A stretch of DNA of 64,000 nucleotides from JALOAT01 sp041677345 (GTDB lineage: Bacteria; Pseudomonadota; Gammaproteobacteria; Thiohalomonadales; Thiohalomonadaceae). Shown in pieces: positions 8,001 through 17,275 of this stretch (positions within the stretch are counted from its first letter, which is position 1; each line of letters begins with the position of its first letter). Under the pieces are notes generated by a model. That model was given only the letters and a program-made list of their open reading frames with translations, did not search any database and was not told where the DNA came from. The DNA lies in assembly GCA_041677345.1 (NCBI GenBank), contig JBAYQE010000002.1:15376-79375 (forward strand), in the 5' to 3' direction. Both the position numbers and the translations under genes were made by a program.

Positions 8001-9278
8001 TCAGAGCCGGCCGTGGGTAGTGCCGGCGGGAAGAATACCCTTGACGTCGAAGATCACATGGGTCGGCTTGCACAGCGCAGTGATGCCTGTCGCGCCCATT
8101 TCAACGAATTGTCGATGCGCGACCGCCAGTACAACAGCGTCGTACTCTCCATGAGCGGGGAGCTTGACGGGCATGATGCCGCACTCGGTGCGCGCAGTGT
8201 CTGCGTCCACCCAGGGGTCATGTACATCCACCTCGACCCCGAAGCTGCGCAAGGCTTCCACGATATCCGTGCTGCGGGTATTGCGCAGATCCGGGCAGTT
8301 CTCCTTGAACGTGAGCCCGAGCAGGAGCACGCGCGAGCCGACGCCCGGAATGCCGTGCTTCGCCATGAGCTGAACCACACGTTCAGCCACATGTTTGCCC
8401 ATGTTTTCGTTGATGAGACGGCTTGCAGGGATCAGTGTCGGCTGGTAACCGGTCTCCTGCGCCTTATGCGTGAGGTAATAAGGGTCTACACCGATGCAAT
8501 GGCCCCCGACCAGGCCGGGGCGGAAGTGCAGGAAGTTCCACTTCGTGCCCGCGGCTTCGAGTACGTCGAGGGTATCAATGCCGAGCCGGCCAAAGATGTG
8601 GGAAAGCTCGTTCATGAGCGCGATGTTCACGTCGCGCTGGGTGTTCTCGATCACCTTGGCCGCTTCAGCCACACGGATGCTGCTGGCCTTGTAGGTGCCT
8701 GCGGGAATGATGCGTGCGTAAAGCGCATCCACGAAGTCTGCCGTTTCCGGGGTGGAGCCGGACGTAATCTTGCGGATGGTGGTGAGGGTGTGCTCCCTGT
8801 CGCCGGGATTGATGCGCTCGGGACTGTAGCCCACGAAGAAGTCTCGGTTGAACGTGAGTCCGGAGACGGCTGCAAGAATGGGTACACAGACCTCTTCGGT
8901 GGCGCCCGGGTATACCGTGGATTCGTATACCACCACATCTCCCTGTTTCAGTACCTTGCCCACCGTACGGCTCGCTGCTTCGAGCGGCCGCAGGTCGGGC
9001 CACTTATGCCTGTTCACGGGCGTGGGAACACCGACGACGTACACGTTGCATCCGGTCAGGTCGTCCACCGAGTGTGAGTACGTCAAGTGGTGTGCCTCTG
9101 CGAGGCCTTCTGCACCGACCTCGAGTGTGCTGTCGTACCCGGCGCGCAATTCGGCAATGCGCTCTTCCTTGATATCAAATCCGACCGTGGGGAACTGGCG
9201 ACCGAATTCTACGGCCAGGGGCAAACCTACATAACCAAGTCCGACGATGCCAACTCGGGTAGTGTCGACATTGAACAT
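8001..9278 (-). CDS. Nucleotide-sugar dehydrogenase (TviB/WbpA/WecC type)
   Basis: 425 residues. GIVGLGYVGLP is the NAD-binding Rossmann loop, STVYPGATEEV and KVIENTQRDVNIALMNEL are family blocks, and GLVGGHCIGVDPYYL holds the catalytic cysteine. Such enzymes oxidise UDP-GlcNAc, UDP-GalNAc or UDP-ManNAc to the uronic acid. With wecB and galE about 20 kb further along the same sugar region, UDP-ManNAcA or UDP-GalNAcA is the likely product, but the substrate cannot be fixed from sequence alone. It is divergent from the sugar transferase gene and upstream of glmS in the same operon. Confidence 0.9.
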   Translation of the reverse strand: MFNVDTTRVGIVGLGYVGLPLAVEFGRQFPTVGFDIKEERIAELRAGYDSTLEVGAEGLAEAHHLTYSHSVDDLTGCNVYVVGVPTPVNRHKWPDLRPLEAASRTVGKVLKQGDVVVYESTVYPGATEEVCVPILAAVSGLTFNRDFFVGYSPERINPGDREHTLTTIRKITSGSTPETADFVDALYARIIPAGTYKASSIRVAEAAKVIENTQRDVNIALMNELSHIFGRLGIDTLDVLEAAGTKWNFLHFRPGLVGGHCIGVDPYYLTHKAQETGYQPTLIPASRLINENMGKHVAERVVQLMAKHGIPGVGSRVLLLGLTFKENCPDLRNTRSTDIVEALRSFGVEVDVHDPWVDADTARTECGIMPVKLPAHGEYDAVVLAVAHRQFVEMGATGITALCKPTHVIFDVKGILPAGTTHGRL

Positions 9279-9488
9279 TTTGGACTTTCCTTAGTCGCGG
9301 TTGGTATGTCCGTACACCTGCTCCATGCAGGTTGTGCGAAGTATAGGTTTCGTACGCACGCCGGCGGCATGTCCAGGCCACAACACACAAAACGTTGATG
9401 GTGGGCTCAAGAGAGGCGCGTGTGCGCTTTTAGACCAAACTTCTATGCTCTTGCCAACTGCAAACAGCGAGGCAGCAAAGGTGCCACC

Positions 9489-10865
9489 ATGAGGCCACTC
9501 CGCGTGCTCGGCCATCGCGTGAGTATTCCATTATTGTTGTTGTCCCTATTGGAGGCAGTGGCGGCGGGAGTCGCGGTATACGCGGCCATTGCGTTCGATG
9601 CCTTTGGCGCAGTCGCGGATTCAGCACCGCTTTCGATTCCGGTGTTCGCCGCCATGTCATTGATGGTGCTTATGTCGGCGTTGGGACTTTACCAACTCAA
9701 TCTCCGTGCCACGTTTGTGGGTATCGTGGTGCGTACGGCCATCGCCTTCATGGCGGCGCTGCCACTGATAGGCACGCTTTATATCATCATTCCCGTAGAG
9801 CCACCGAGCATGCAGGCCGTGGCGGCATCGGCCATGGTCGCCTTCATCACTATCGCCCTCCTGCACGCCGTGTTCTTCACCTGTGCCGACGCGGGCCTGT
9901 TGAAGAGACGCATCCTGGTTCTTGGCGGCGGCCCGGGTACGCAAGCGCTGGCGGCACTGCGCCGGAGTGCCGATCGGCGCGGCTTCGAGCTGGTCGGACA
10001 TGTGCCGCTCGATGGTGAGGCAGGGCCAGGACCGTCTTTTATTGCAGATCGGCCGCTGGCGGAGATCGCCCGGAGCGTGGGCGCAGACGAGATCGTGGTA
10101 TCGGTAGCCGATCGCAGAGGGCGCCTGCCGCTGGAGGCACTGATGGACTGCCGTTATGCGGGCATCGGGGTCGTGGAAATGATCGATTTCATCGAGCGTG
10201 AGGCCGGAAAGGTTCGCGTCGACTTGCTACGCCCAGGATGGATGCTGTTCAACACGGGTGAGACGGGCAGGCCGGGGGTGTTCGCCAAACGGGCACTGGA
10301 CCTTGTGGCCGGCCTGCTACTGCTGATGGTCGGCCTGCCGTTCATGATGGCCACCGCGCTTGCGGTGAAGATCGAGGACGGCTGGCGTGCTCCCGTATTG
10401 TATCGTCAACGCCGTGTAGGACAAGGCGGCACCTTGTTCGAGCTGGTGAAATTCCGCAGCATGCGTGTCGATGCGGAGGCGGACGGCAGGCCGCGTTTCG
10501 CTGCGACCGACGACGATCGTGTCACCCGCGTGGGCCGGATCATACGCAAGGTGCGCATCGATGAACTGCCACAACTCTTCAACGTGATCCGTGGCGACAT
10601 GAGCTTGGTCGGGCCGCGACCCGAGCGACCGGAATTCGTGGCGAAGCTGGAGTGCGAGATACCGTTCTATCGCGAACGCCACCGTATCAAACCCGGCATC
10701 ACGGGCTGGGCACAGTTGCTATACCCGTACGGAGCCACACAGCAGGACATGCTGGAGAAGACGCAGTACGATCTTTATTACCTTAAGAACCGCGGACTGC
10801 TGCTCGACCTTATCATCTTGCTGCAGACTGTTGAAGTGGTCGTGTTCGGTAAGGGAGCACGATAA
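9489..10865 (+). CDS. XrtA/PEP-CTERM-type polyprenyl-phosphate sugar transferase
   Basis: 458 residues. About four to five N-terminal membrane helices (residues 10-135) and a CoA-binding-like nucleotide fold (about 140-245) precede a C-terminal bacterial sugar-transferase domain. This has RALDLVAGLLLL, YRQRRVGQGG, LVKFRSM, KVRIDELPQLFNV and GLVGPRPERPEF-like motifs. It starts the glycan by placing a sugar phosphate on undecaprenyl phosphate at the inner membrane. The N-terminal layout and the following genes match the exosortase-A-associated EpsB family. ATG at 9489 is chosen because the helices begin just after it. Confidence 0.9.
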   Translation: MRPLRVLGHRVSIPLLLLSLLEAVAAGVAVYAAIAFDAFGAVADSAPLSIPVFAAMSLMVLMSALGLYQLNLRATFVGIVVRTAIAFMAALPLIGTLYIIIPVEPPSMQAVAASAMVAFITIALLHAVFFTCADAGLLKRRILVLGGGPGTQALAALRRSADRRGFELVGHVPLDGEAGPGPSFIADRPLAEIARSVGADEIVVSVADRRGRLPLEALMDCRYAGIGVVEMIDFIEREAGKVRVDLLRPGWMLFNTGETGRPGVFAKRALDLVAGLLLLMVGLPFMMATALAVKIEDGWRAPVLYRQRRVGQGGTLFELVKFRSMRVDAEADGRPRFAATDDDRVTRVGRIIRKVRIDELPQLFNVIRGDMSLVGPRPERPEFVAKLECEIPFYRERHRIKPGITGWAQLLYPYGATQQDMLEKTQYDLYYLKNRGLLLDLIILLQTVEVVVFGKGAR

Positions 10866-10979
10866 TCCAGGTGTGTATCAGGCGCGTGGTCGTATGCCTC
10901 CTTAATCAATGGGGAATACACACTCACGAGGAGCATGTCACGCTTCCCTTGAAAGGGCCCTGGGTTATCGTGACAGTGC

Positions 10980-11007
10980 TTGACAGCGAAAGGTGCTGAA
11001 CTAGAGT
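10980..11007 (+). promoter_or_regulatory. Candidate sigma70 promoter of the polysaccharide export operon
   Basis: A perfect -35 TTGACA (10980-10985) is separated by 16 bases from TAGAGT (11002-11007), four of six to consensus. The start would be near 11014, about 50 bases before the export lipoprotein gene. It lies in the only gap near 200 bases in the plus-strand polysaccharide run. Confidence 0.5.
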
Positions 11008-11062
11008 TCGAACAGCATTTTTCAGTGTTTTTGGGCGCGCCGAACAACAGGGAGCGAAGGCA

Positions 11063-11689
11063 ATGGATGCACGTAAACTGGCCGCCATGGCGGTGTTTGT
11101 CGCCGCGTTGACCGGTTGCGCCGCCGGTGGGGATCGCCGTTCCGGTGATACAGCCACTGATGCGAAGGCGACCGAATCACAGGAATACCGCATCGGTGTA
11201 GACGATCTCGTCGCGGTAAATGTGTGGCGTGACGAAGAATTGTCCGTGACGATGCCGGTGCGACCGGACGGCAAGATCACGGTACCCCTTATTGGGGACG
11301 TGCAGGCAGGTGGACGTACGCCGCAGGAGGTCGCCAAGGAAATACGTACGCGCCTCTCCGCATACATCCGCAATCCCGATGTCACGGTCATCCTCACGGA
11401 ACTTCGTTCGCACCAGTTCCTCTCCCGTATCCGAGTCACGGGTGCGGTCGAACAGCCCATGTCCATGCCATACCGCCAGGGCATGACTGCGCTCGATGCG
11501 GTGTTGGAGGCAGGCGGCATCAACGCATTCGCGGCACCAGACAGGACCAAGGTATTCCGGCGTAGCCAAAACGGAGAGACCAAGATATTCAACGTGTTTC
11601 TTGGTCGCATTCTCACCCAAGGCGACTTGGGCACGAATTTGGACCTGCGCCCCGGAGACGTAATCACCATCCCTGAGCGTCTGTTCTGA
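11063..11689 (+). CDS. Polysaccharide export lipoprotein (Wza/XrtA-type)
   Basis: 208 residues. The signal peptide ends in a lipobox with the lipidated cysteine in LTGC. EYRIGVDDLVAVNVWRDEEL begins the polysaccharide export domain (about 45-130), and a SLBB-like beta-grasp region follows (VTGAVEQPMSMPYRQGMTAL, to about 205). Such proteins form the outer-membrane exit channel for exopolysaccharide. GGAG eight bases upstream supports ATG 11063. It is followed ten bases later by the chain-length protein, its usual partner. Confidence 0.92.
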   Translation: MDARKLAAMAVFVAALTGCAAGGDRRSGDTATDAKATESQEYRIGVDDLVAVNVWRDEELSVTMPVRPDGKITVPLIGDVQAGGRTPQEVAKEIRTRLSAYIRNPDVTVILTELRSHQFLSRIRVTGAVEQPMSMPYRQGMTALDAVLEAGGINAFAAPDRTKVFRRSQNGETKIFNVFLGRILTQGDLGTNLDLRPGDVITIPERLF

Positions 11690-11699
11690 CGGAGGCGCC

Positions 11700-13226
11700 A
11701 TGCCTGCCAACCTCACCGAAATTCTGCGGCTGCTGCTGCTTGATGCCTATCGGCGTCGCTACATGATGGTCGGCGCTTTCATGGCGATTGCCCTCGTAAT
11801 CACGGTGATGGGCGTCACCTGGCCGAGGACTTACAACTCCTACAGCACGGTCTATGTGGAAGACCGAAGCGTCATTGGTCCCCTCATGGAGGGTGCCGCG
11901 GTGCAGTCACCACTGGCCGATCGCGCAATGATTGCGCGAGAAGTGATCTATGGCCGCAAGCTTCTCACTCAAATCGTTCACACGGCAGGATTTCTTTCGC
12001 CGGATGAGCCCTCGGACCCGCTGCGCATCGACGGTATCGTCGAGGGAATCAAGGAGCGCACGTTGGTAACCAACGTGGGGGAAAATCTTGTCCGTATAGA
12101 GTACTCAGACTCGGATGCGGAGCGTGCACAGTTCGTGGCACAGAAAATGGGCGAACTGTTCATCACCGAATCGCTCGCGGCCAAATCCAGGGAAAGCGAG
12201 ACAGCCTATTCCTTCATCGACCAGCAGGTGAAGGAGTACCAAGGCAAGCTCAAGGCTCTGGACGAAAATCTCAAGGAATTTCGCAACGCCAACGCGGATG
12301 CACGTGCGGGGGCGGACGTGGATTCTGCCCACCGACTCACCGAACTGCGGGACCGCCTATCGCAGCTCGATCAGGAACTGCGCGAGGCAGAGATCCGGCG
12401 GGCATCTCTGGAAGGTCAGCTCACCGGTGAAGCGCAGTCTACCAATTTGTCGTCGCGCTCAGAGCATTATCGCGCGCGCATCGCCGAACTTCAGTCGCAG
12501 TTGGACACCTTGTTGCTCACATATCATGAGAGTTATCCGGACGTGGTGCGCATCAAGGATCAAATCGCCGAATTGGAGCACGTCGCTACCAATGTCGACA
12601 AGGGCACCGCCAGTGCGGCGGGTGCCGGCATTCTGATTTCCAATCCACTGTACCAGGAGCTGCGCGGCGAACTGTATGAAGCCAGGACCACCGTGCGCAC
12701 CATCACTTCGCGCATACAGGAGACACGTCGCCAACTGACTCAAGAGGAGGAGCGCAACCGGCGTATTCAGGAGGCCGCGGCGGAACTCGCCGAGCGTACC
12801 CGTGACTATGAGGTGACTACGCAGATCTACCAGGATCTGCTCCGGCGACGCGAGGCAGCACGCGTATCCATGAATCTGGACCGTACCCAGGAAGGTGTGA
12901 CCATGCGGGTCGAAGAGCCGGCATTCCTGCCCCACCAGGCCATCGCCCCTCCGCTCGCATTCTTCGCCTCGGGCGGAATACTGCTTGGTGTCCTGCTGCC
13001 CTTCGGTGTGCTGTTTGGTATTCAGCAGGCGGACCCACGCATTCGCCATCCGGCCGTGCTCAGTGAGCGGCTCGGCCTCACCACCTTGGGCGTGGTGCGG
13101 CATCTGCACACCCCTCGTGAAGCGGCCATGGAAGCACGAGGCGTAGCCACGCTGGGGCTTGTTGCAATCGCCACTGTGGTGGTCATCGGCGCGATCAGCA
13201 TCATGAGCATCACGGGGGCCATCTGA
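11700..13226 (+). CDS. Polysaccharide chain-length determinant (Wzz family, XrtA type)
   Basis: 508 residues. The Wzz N-terminal domain with a first membrane helix (about 20-40) is followed by long periplasmic coiled-coil segments rich in Glu, Gln and Arg (about 170-400). Two hydrophobic helices lie near the C-terminus (about 420-440 and 480-500). The family sets polymer length and couples the membrane machinery to the export channel. It starts ten bases after the export lipoprotein and is followed one base later by the kinase-like gene, the classic partner. It lacks a fused kinase domain. Confidence 0.9.
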   Translation: MPANLTEILRLLLLDAYRRRYMMVGAFMAIALVITVMGVTWPRTYNSYSTVYVEDRSVIGPLMEGAAVQSPLADRAMIAREVIYGRKLLTQIVHTAGFLSPDEPSDPLRIDGIVEGIKERTLVTNVGENLVRIEYSDSDAERAQFVAQKMGELFITESLAAKSRESETAYSFIDQQVKEYQGKLKALDENLKEFRNANADARAGADVDSAHRLTELRDRLSQLDQELREAEIRRASLEGQLTGEAQSTNLSSRSEHYRARIAELQSQLDTLLLTYHESYPDVVRIKDQIAELEHVATNVDKGTASAAGAGILISNPLYQELRGELYEARTTVRTITSRIQETRRQLTQEEERNRRIQEAAAELAERTRDYEVTTQIYQDLLRRREAARVSMNLDRTQEGVTMRVEEPAFLPHQAIAPPLAFFASGGILLGVLLPFGVLFGIQQADPRIRHPAVLSERLGLTTLGVVRHLHTPREAAMEARGVATLGLVAIATVVVIGAISIMSITGAI

Positions 13227-13227
13227 T

Positions 13228-14037
13228 ATGAGCAAGATTGAAGAGGCGCTGAAGAAGGCCAAGGAGATGCAGCTGGCGTCGGGCTCACAACCGCTCGCGA
13301 GTGAGGCCCTGGCAGATGCCACATCGTCGGACGAGATTGCCCGCATGAGCGAGCCCCTGCGCCGCAGTGAGACCGAGCTGGCCATGCGGCGTATCATTTT
13401 TCCGTCCATGCGTGAGACGGCCATACGCGATGCATTCCGCAACCTTCGTACTTCCATCGTGCAGAAGGCAGGAACGGGTAATGCCATCGTACTGGTGACT
13501 TCTTCCTCGGAGCATGGCGGAGGCAGTTTCGTCGCCCGCAACCTCGCGGCAGCCATCGCGTTTGACGAGAATCGCACCGCACTTCTGGTGGACTGCAACC
13601 TGCGCGCACCGACCCATGAAGAACTTGTGGTGAATGAAAATCCGCTGGGGCTCACCGATTTCCTGCGGGATCAGGAGGTGGCAGTGGCGGAAATCATCCA
13701 TCCAAGCGGCATTCCCCGCCTGCGTATCATACCCATCGGGCGCAACAAGGATCCGGGTTCGGAGTATTTCGCGTTGCTGAAGATTCAGCGGCTGTTCCGT
13801 GAACTGAAGGAACGCTACCGTGAGCGTTTCATCATCGTGGATGCACCCGCGGTTGCAGTGTCTGCCGATGTGCGCATGCTCGCGGAATTGTGTGATTTTG
13901 CCGTCCTGGTGGTGCCCTACGCCGGAAGCACCGATACCCAGATCGACGCGGCAGTGGAGGCCGTCGGCGAACAGCGGCTGCTTGGGACCATCATCAATGA
14001 CGAGCCCAGCAGTGCGGTGCTCGGCCGCTGGATCTGA
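13228..14037 (+). CDS. BY-kinase-like protein with degenerate Walker A (XrtA system)
   Basis: 269 residues. The N-terminus SKIEEALKKAKEMQ is the family's typical start. The P-loop fold is recognisable (TALLVDCNLRAPTHEELV as Walker A', RFIIVDAPAVAVSADV as Walker B). However, the Walker A at residues 92-101 reads SSSEHGGGSF where active kinases have PGEGKT: the lysine is serine (S100) and the threonine is phenylalanine. The C-terminus ends EPSSAVLGRWI with no tyrosine cluster. It therefore looks like a catalytically dead partner of the chain-length protein, inferred to act as a scaffold or regulator. Confidence 0.85.
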   Translation: MSKIEEALKKAKEMQLASGSQPLASEALADATSSDEIARMSEPLRRSETELAMRRIIFPSMRETAIRDAFRNLRTSIVQKAGTGNAIVLVTSSSEHGGGSFVARNLAAAIAFDENRTALLVDCNLRAPTHEELVVNENPLGLTDFLRDQEVAVAEIIHPSGIPRLRIIPIGRNKDPGSEYFALLKIQRLFRELKERYRERFIIVDAPAVAVSADVRMLAELCDFAVLVVPYAGSTDTQIDAAVEAVGEQRLLGTIINDEPSSAVLGRWI

Positions 14038-14039
14038 AC

Positions 14040-15332
14040 GTGGTGGCAGGCCGGACGAAACGCGGAGTTGCACTCGCTGTGCTTGGCGTCTTCACCACGC
14101 TGCCGGCAGGGGCGTGGGAAGTGTCTTCAGCGTATTCGCTTGGTGGGCAATACAGCGACAACATCGGTTTGGTACCGGATAACGAAGAGGAGGCCTGGGT
14201 GGGGCTTGCCATGGCGCGGTATGGAATCCGGGAGCGTTCAGGCAATCTGGACCTGGATGCCATGGCCCAGTTGGAATACCGTGATTACCAAACGGACCTG
14301 CTCGATGATGAACTGCTGTTCTCGCTGGATGCCAATGCCGTTTGGACGCTCGCACCGGGACGACGGTTCTGGCATTTCGAGGACTATTACCGCCAAGCCG
14401 ACAGTGACCCGCTGGAGCCGCCCACACCGGAGAACCGTGAGGATACCAATGTGCTCTCCACGGGGCCCGAGTTCCGCTGGCGCCTGTCACCCTACCGGAC
14501 AGCCATCGCGGGCGCGCGCTACGGCTACTTCTGGTTCGAGGAAGACGACGTAGATAGCCAGCGGTTGTCCGCCTACGCACGACTCGTACACGACTGGCGT
14601 GCTCGTACCCAGTTGTCTGTCAATGGTGAGGTTACCACGGTGGGTTACGTGGAGGAGGTGCATTCAGACTACAACCGTGGCGATGTGTACGCACGTGCGG
14701 AGCAGACGCTGGCGCGCGGTGTGTTGCAGGTCGACCTCGGCGGCACGCACATCCAACGGGACGAAGATGACGACGTGAGTGGGATTCTGGGGCGTGTCGC
14801 GCTCAATCTCGACGTGAATTCCTACTCTACACTCGATTCCGCGTTGATCTATCAGTACACCGACGTGGGTCATGACATCCTTACCACCGCCAGTCGTGAT
14901 GGGGCAGTGGGTGTGCTCGACGAGCAGGTTACAGGCGACCTTTATTACATACGTCATGGAGAGCTGGCCTACGAGTGGCATGGGGTGCGCGCCTCGCTGC
15001 GGGTGGTTGGTGTGCTCCGTGAAGAAGACTACGAGGATGATCCGGCGGACCGTACGGTGCAGGAGGTGCACGGTCATGTCGGCTATCGTCTATCGGACAC
15101 CTTAAGTCTCGCGCTCAGCGCGATTCATGTGAGGCAGGACTTCAGGGAGAACGATGTAGATATTACGGAGCGGCACTTGGGGGGCGGCCTTCACTACCGG
15201 ATTAACTCGCGCTTGCGCGCTGCACTGGAAGGCGGAACCACCGAGCAGGACAGCAACGATCCCAGCATCGAGTATCGTGAAAACGTTTGGCTCATCAGCC
15301 TGACCTACGAACGCACACCGTTCCTGGAGTGA
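14040..15332 (+). CDS. XrtA-system-associated outer membrane beta-barrel protein
   Basis: 430 residues with a signal peptide (hydrophobic segment, then GAWEVSSAYSLGGQYSDNIGL). The rest consists of alternating hydrophobic and aromatic strands, Asp/Glu-rich loops and a last strand WLISLTYERTPF, as in outer-membrane barrels. It matches the position and general pattern of the PEP-CTERM-associated outer membrane family in these loci. Its role is unproven; it may help the polymer pass the outer membrane or anchor it. GTG at 14040 begins two bases after the previous stop; a second GTG at 14043 is also possible. Confidence 0.82.
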   Translation: MVAGRTKRGVALAVLGVFTTLPAGAWEVSSAYSLGGQYSDNIGLVPDNEEEAWVGLAMARYGIRERSGNLDLDAMAQLEYRDYQTDLLDDELLFSLDANAVWTLAPGRRFWHFEDYYRQADSDPLEPPTPENREDTNVLSTGPEFRWRLSPYRTAIAGARYGYFWFEEDDVDSQRLSAYARLVHDWRARTQLSVNGEVTTVGYVEEVHSDYNRGDVYARAEQTLARGVLQVDLGGTHIQRDEDDDVSGILGRVALNLDVNSYSTLDSALIYQYTDVGHDILTTASRDGAVGVLDEQVTGDLYYIRHGELAYEWHGVRASLRVVGVLREEDYEDDPADRTVQEVHGHVGYRLSDTLSLALSAIHVRQDFRENDVDITERHLGGGLHYRINSRLRAALEGGTTEQDSNDPSIEYRENVWLISLTYERTPFLE

Positions 15333-15336
15333 CGCC

Positions 15337-16332
15337 ATGTACCTGGAGTACTTCGGCCTGCAGGACCATCCCTTCCGCGTGACGCCGGACTCGCGCTACC
15401 TCTACCTGGGCACCGCACATGCCCGGGCCATGGCTTACATGGAATACACCGTCTGGAACCGCGACAGCTTCGTGGTCATCACCGGAGAAATAGGCTCCGG
15501 CAAGACTACGCTCATCCAGAAGCTTCTGAGCGCGCTGGACGAGAGGGTAGTGGTGGCACGCATCTACCACACCCAACTGGATGAAACGGAATTCCTGCAG
15601 GCCTTTTTGGTGGATCTTGGCCTGGACCCGTTTGGGCTGGCCAAGGTACAGATGCTGGGCAAGCTCAACGAGTTTTTCCTGGATCAGTACGCCGCAGGCA
15701 AGCGCATCGTGCTGGTGGTGGATGAGGCACAGAATCTCAACCGTCGCGTGCTTGAGGAGATCAGGCTGTTGTCGGGGCTGGAAACCTACCAGGAAAAGAT
15801 CCTCAATGTGATTCTGGTGGGGCAGCCGGAGCTCAATGGCATGCTTGATGCGCCAGGTATGGAACAACTGGTCCAGCGCGTTCGGCTGCGCTTTCACATC
15901 CGCCCCTTCGATCCGGTGGAAACACGCGCCTACGTGGAGCACCGGCTTGGCGTGGCTGGTGCCCAGCGTGCGGATGTCTTCAGCAACGACGCTTATGATC
16001 CCTTGTACCGTTATACCGGTGGTACACCGCGGCTCATCAACAGCCTGTGCGATACAGCGCTGATTTGTGCTTACGCCGACGGGTTGAAACAGGTGGATGG
16101 GAACGTGGTGCGCACCGCGGTCCAGGAACTGCAATGGCCAACCTATGAGGAACGCATGGAGCGAAACAGGGGCAGCGTTGCTGTGACGGTACAGGAAAAA
16201 GCGGTGGCGGCGAGTAATGCACCGCAACCTGTGCCACTGGAAAGCGGTGACGTGTTTCGACTGTTGAGCGATGAGATAACACGGCTGGAGGAGCGGTTGA
16301 ATCGTATTGCTGGATCGCTTGGCCCGCGTTAG
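15337..16332 (+). CDS. XrtA-system AAA ATPase (ExeA-like)
   Basis: 331 residues. MYLEYFGLQDHPFRVTPD is the usual ExeA/GspA-type start. Walker A is GEIGSGKT (about residues 49-56), Walker B is IVLVVDEAQNL, and RLRFHIRPFDPVETRAYVEHRL plus GGTPRLINSLCDTAL are the AAA sensor and lid regions. The C-terminal 60 residues include a short amphipathic helix (LSDEITRLEERLNRIAG). The family is found in exosortase-A polysaccharide loci; its precise job is unknown. Spacing of four bases from the barrel gene suggests cotranslation. Confidence 0.9.
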   Translation: MYLEYFGLQDHPFRVTPDSRYLYLGTAHARAMAYMEYTVWNRDSFVVITGEIGSGKTTLIQKLLSALDERVVVARIYHTQLDETEFLQAFLVDLGLDPFGLAKVQMLGKLNEFFLDQYAAGKRIVLVVDEAQNLNRRVLEEIRLLSGLETYQEKILNVILVGQPELNGMLDAPGMEQLVQRVRLRFHIRPFDPVETRAYVEHRLGVAGAQRADVFSNDAYDPLYRYTGGTPRLINSLCDTALICAYADGLKQVDGNVVRTAVQELQWPTYEERMERNRGSVAVTVQEKAVAASNAPQPVPLESGDVFRLLSDEITRLEERLNRIAGSLGPR

Positions 16333-16390
16333 GGACAGTACTCCGGCAGATTGCGTGCATCACGTTTCCGTGGCACCTAGAGGAGGGAAT

Positions 16391-17275
16391 ATGGACGTTC
16401 CCGCCGGACCAAACGCCATGAGCGTGGATGTCGAGGACTATTTTCAGGTCTCCGCGTTCGCCCATCGGGTGCGACCGGCAGACTGGCCGGGCTATGAACC
16501 ACGCGTGGCGCGCAACACCTTCCGGTTACTGGCGCTTCTCGAAGGCGCGGGTGTGCGAGCCACATTCTTTGTGCTGGGCTGGGTAGCCGAGCGCAATCCG
16601 GGGTTGGTACGAGCGATTGCCGCCGCCGGTCATGAGATCGCCTGTCACGGTTACAGCCATGAACTCGTTTACCGGCAGACGCCCGCCCAGTTCCAGCGCG
16701 AAACCCGCCAAGCCAAAGCGATACTCGAAGATCAGGTGCAGGCACCGGTCATCGGCTACCGTGCGGCCAGCTATTCCATCGTCGAGCACTCGCGCTGGGC
16801 ACTCGATGTGTTGTACGAACTGGGTTTTCTCTACGACTCGAGCATCTTCCCGGTGCGACATGATCGCTACGGGATCCCGGATGCACCGGTCGCTCCGCAT
16901 ACGGTCTGCACCCCGCAGGGGGCACAACTGGCCGAGTTTCCACCCACGGCGGTGGACTATCTGGGGCTTCGCTTCCCGGTAGGTGGTGGCTGGTTCCGGC
17001 TTTACCCGTATGCGCTTACGCGCAGTTTGCTAATGCGACTGGCGAGCGAGCGACCGTTCATGTTCTATGTCCACCCCTGGGAGATCGACCCGGAACAGCC
17101 ACGCATCAGCGCAGGTGCGCGATCACATTTTCGGCATTACCTTAACCTGCATCGCTGCGAGGCACGCATCGAACGCCTGCTGGGAGATTTTTCGTTGGCA
17201 CCGGTGCGTGATGTGCTGGAGCGCGCTGCACTGTTACCGCCGCGGGAAATACCGATGGCGCGTGCCCATGGCTGA
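16391..17275 (+). CDS. XrtA-system polysaccharide deacetylase
   Basis: 294 residues. MSVDVEDYFQVSAF gives the catalytic Asp-Asp pattern (DVEDYF), HEIACHGYSHELVY the zinc-binding histidines, and GYRAASYSIVEHSRWAL the following catalytic block. FYVHPWEIDPEQPRI is the DUF3473 tail typical of the exosortase-A deacetylase family. It probably removes N-acetyl groups from the nascent polysaccharide. ATG 16391 follows a good GGAGGG site. It overlaps the next gene by eight bases. Confidence 0.92.
   Translation: MDVPAGPNAMSVDVEDYFQVSAFAHRVRPADWPGYEPRVARNTFRLLALLEGAGVRATFFVLGWVAERNPGLVRAIAAAGHEIACHGYSHELVYRQTPAQFQRETRQAKAILEDQVQAPVIGYRAASYSIVEHSRWALDVLYELGFLYDSSIFPVRHDRYGIPDAPVAPHTVCTPQGAQLAEFPPTAVDYLGLRFPVGGGWFRLYPYALTRSLLMRLASERPFMFYVHPWEIDPEQPRISAGARSHFRHYLNLHRCEARIERLLGDFSLAPVRDVLERAALLPPREIPMARAHG

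Noticed and set aside
7998..9077. 359-codon plus-strand frame opposite the nucleotide-sugar dehydrogenase
   Set aside because: Antisense shadow; no domain, and the minus-strand gene has all family motifs.
12459..13655. Long minus-strand frame opposite the chain-length and kinase-like genes
   Set aside because: It crosses two real genes in reverse and shows no motif.
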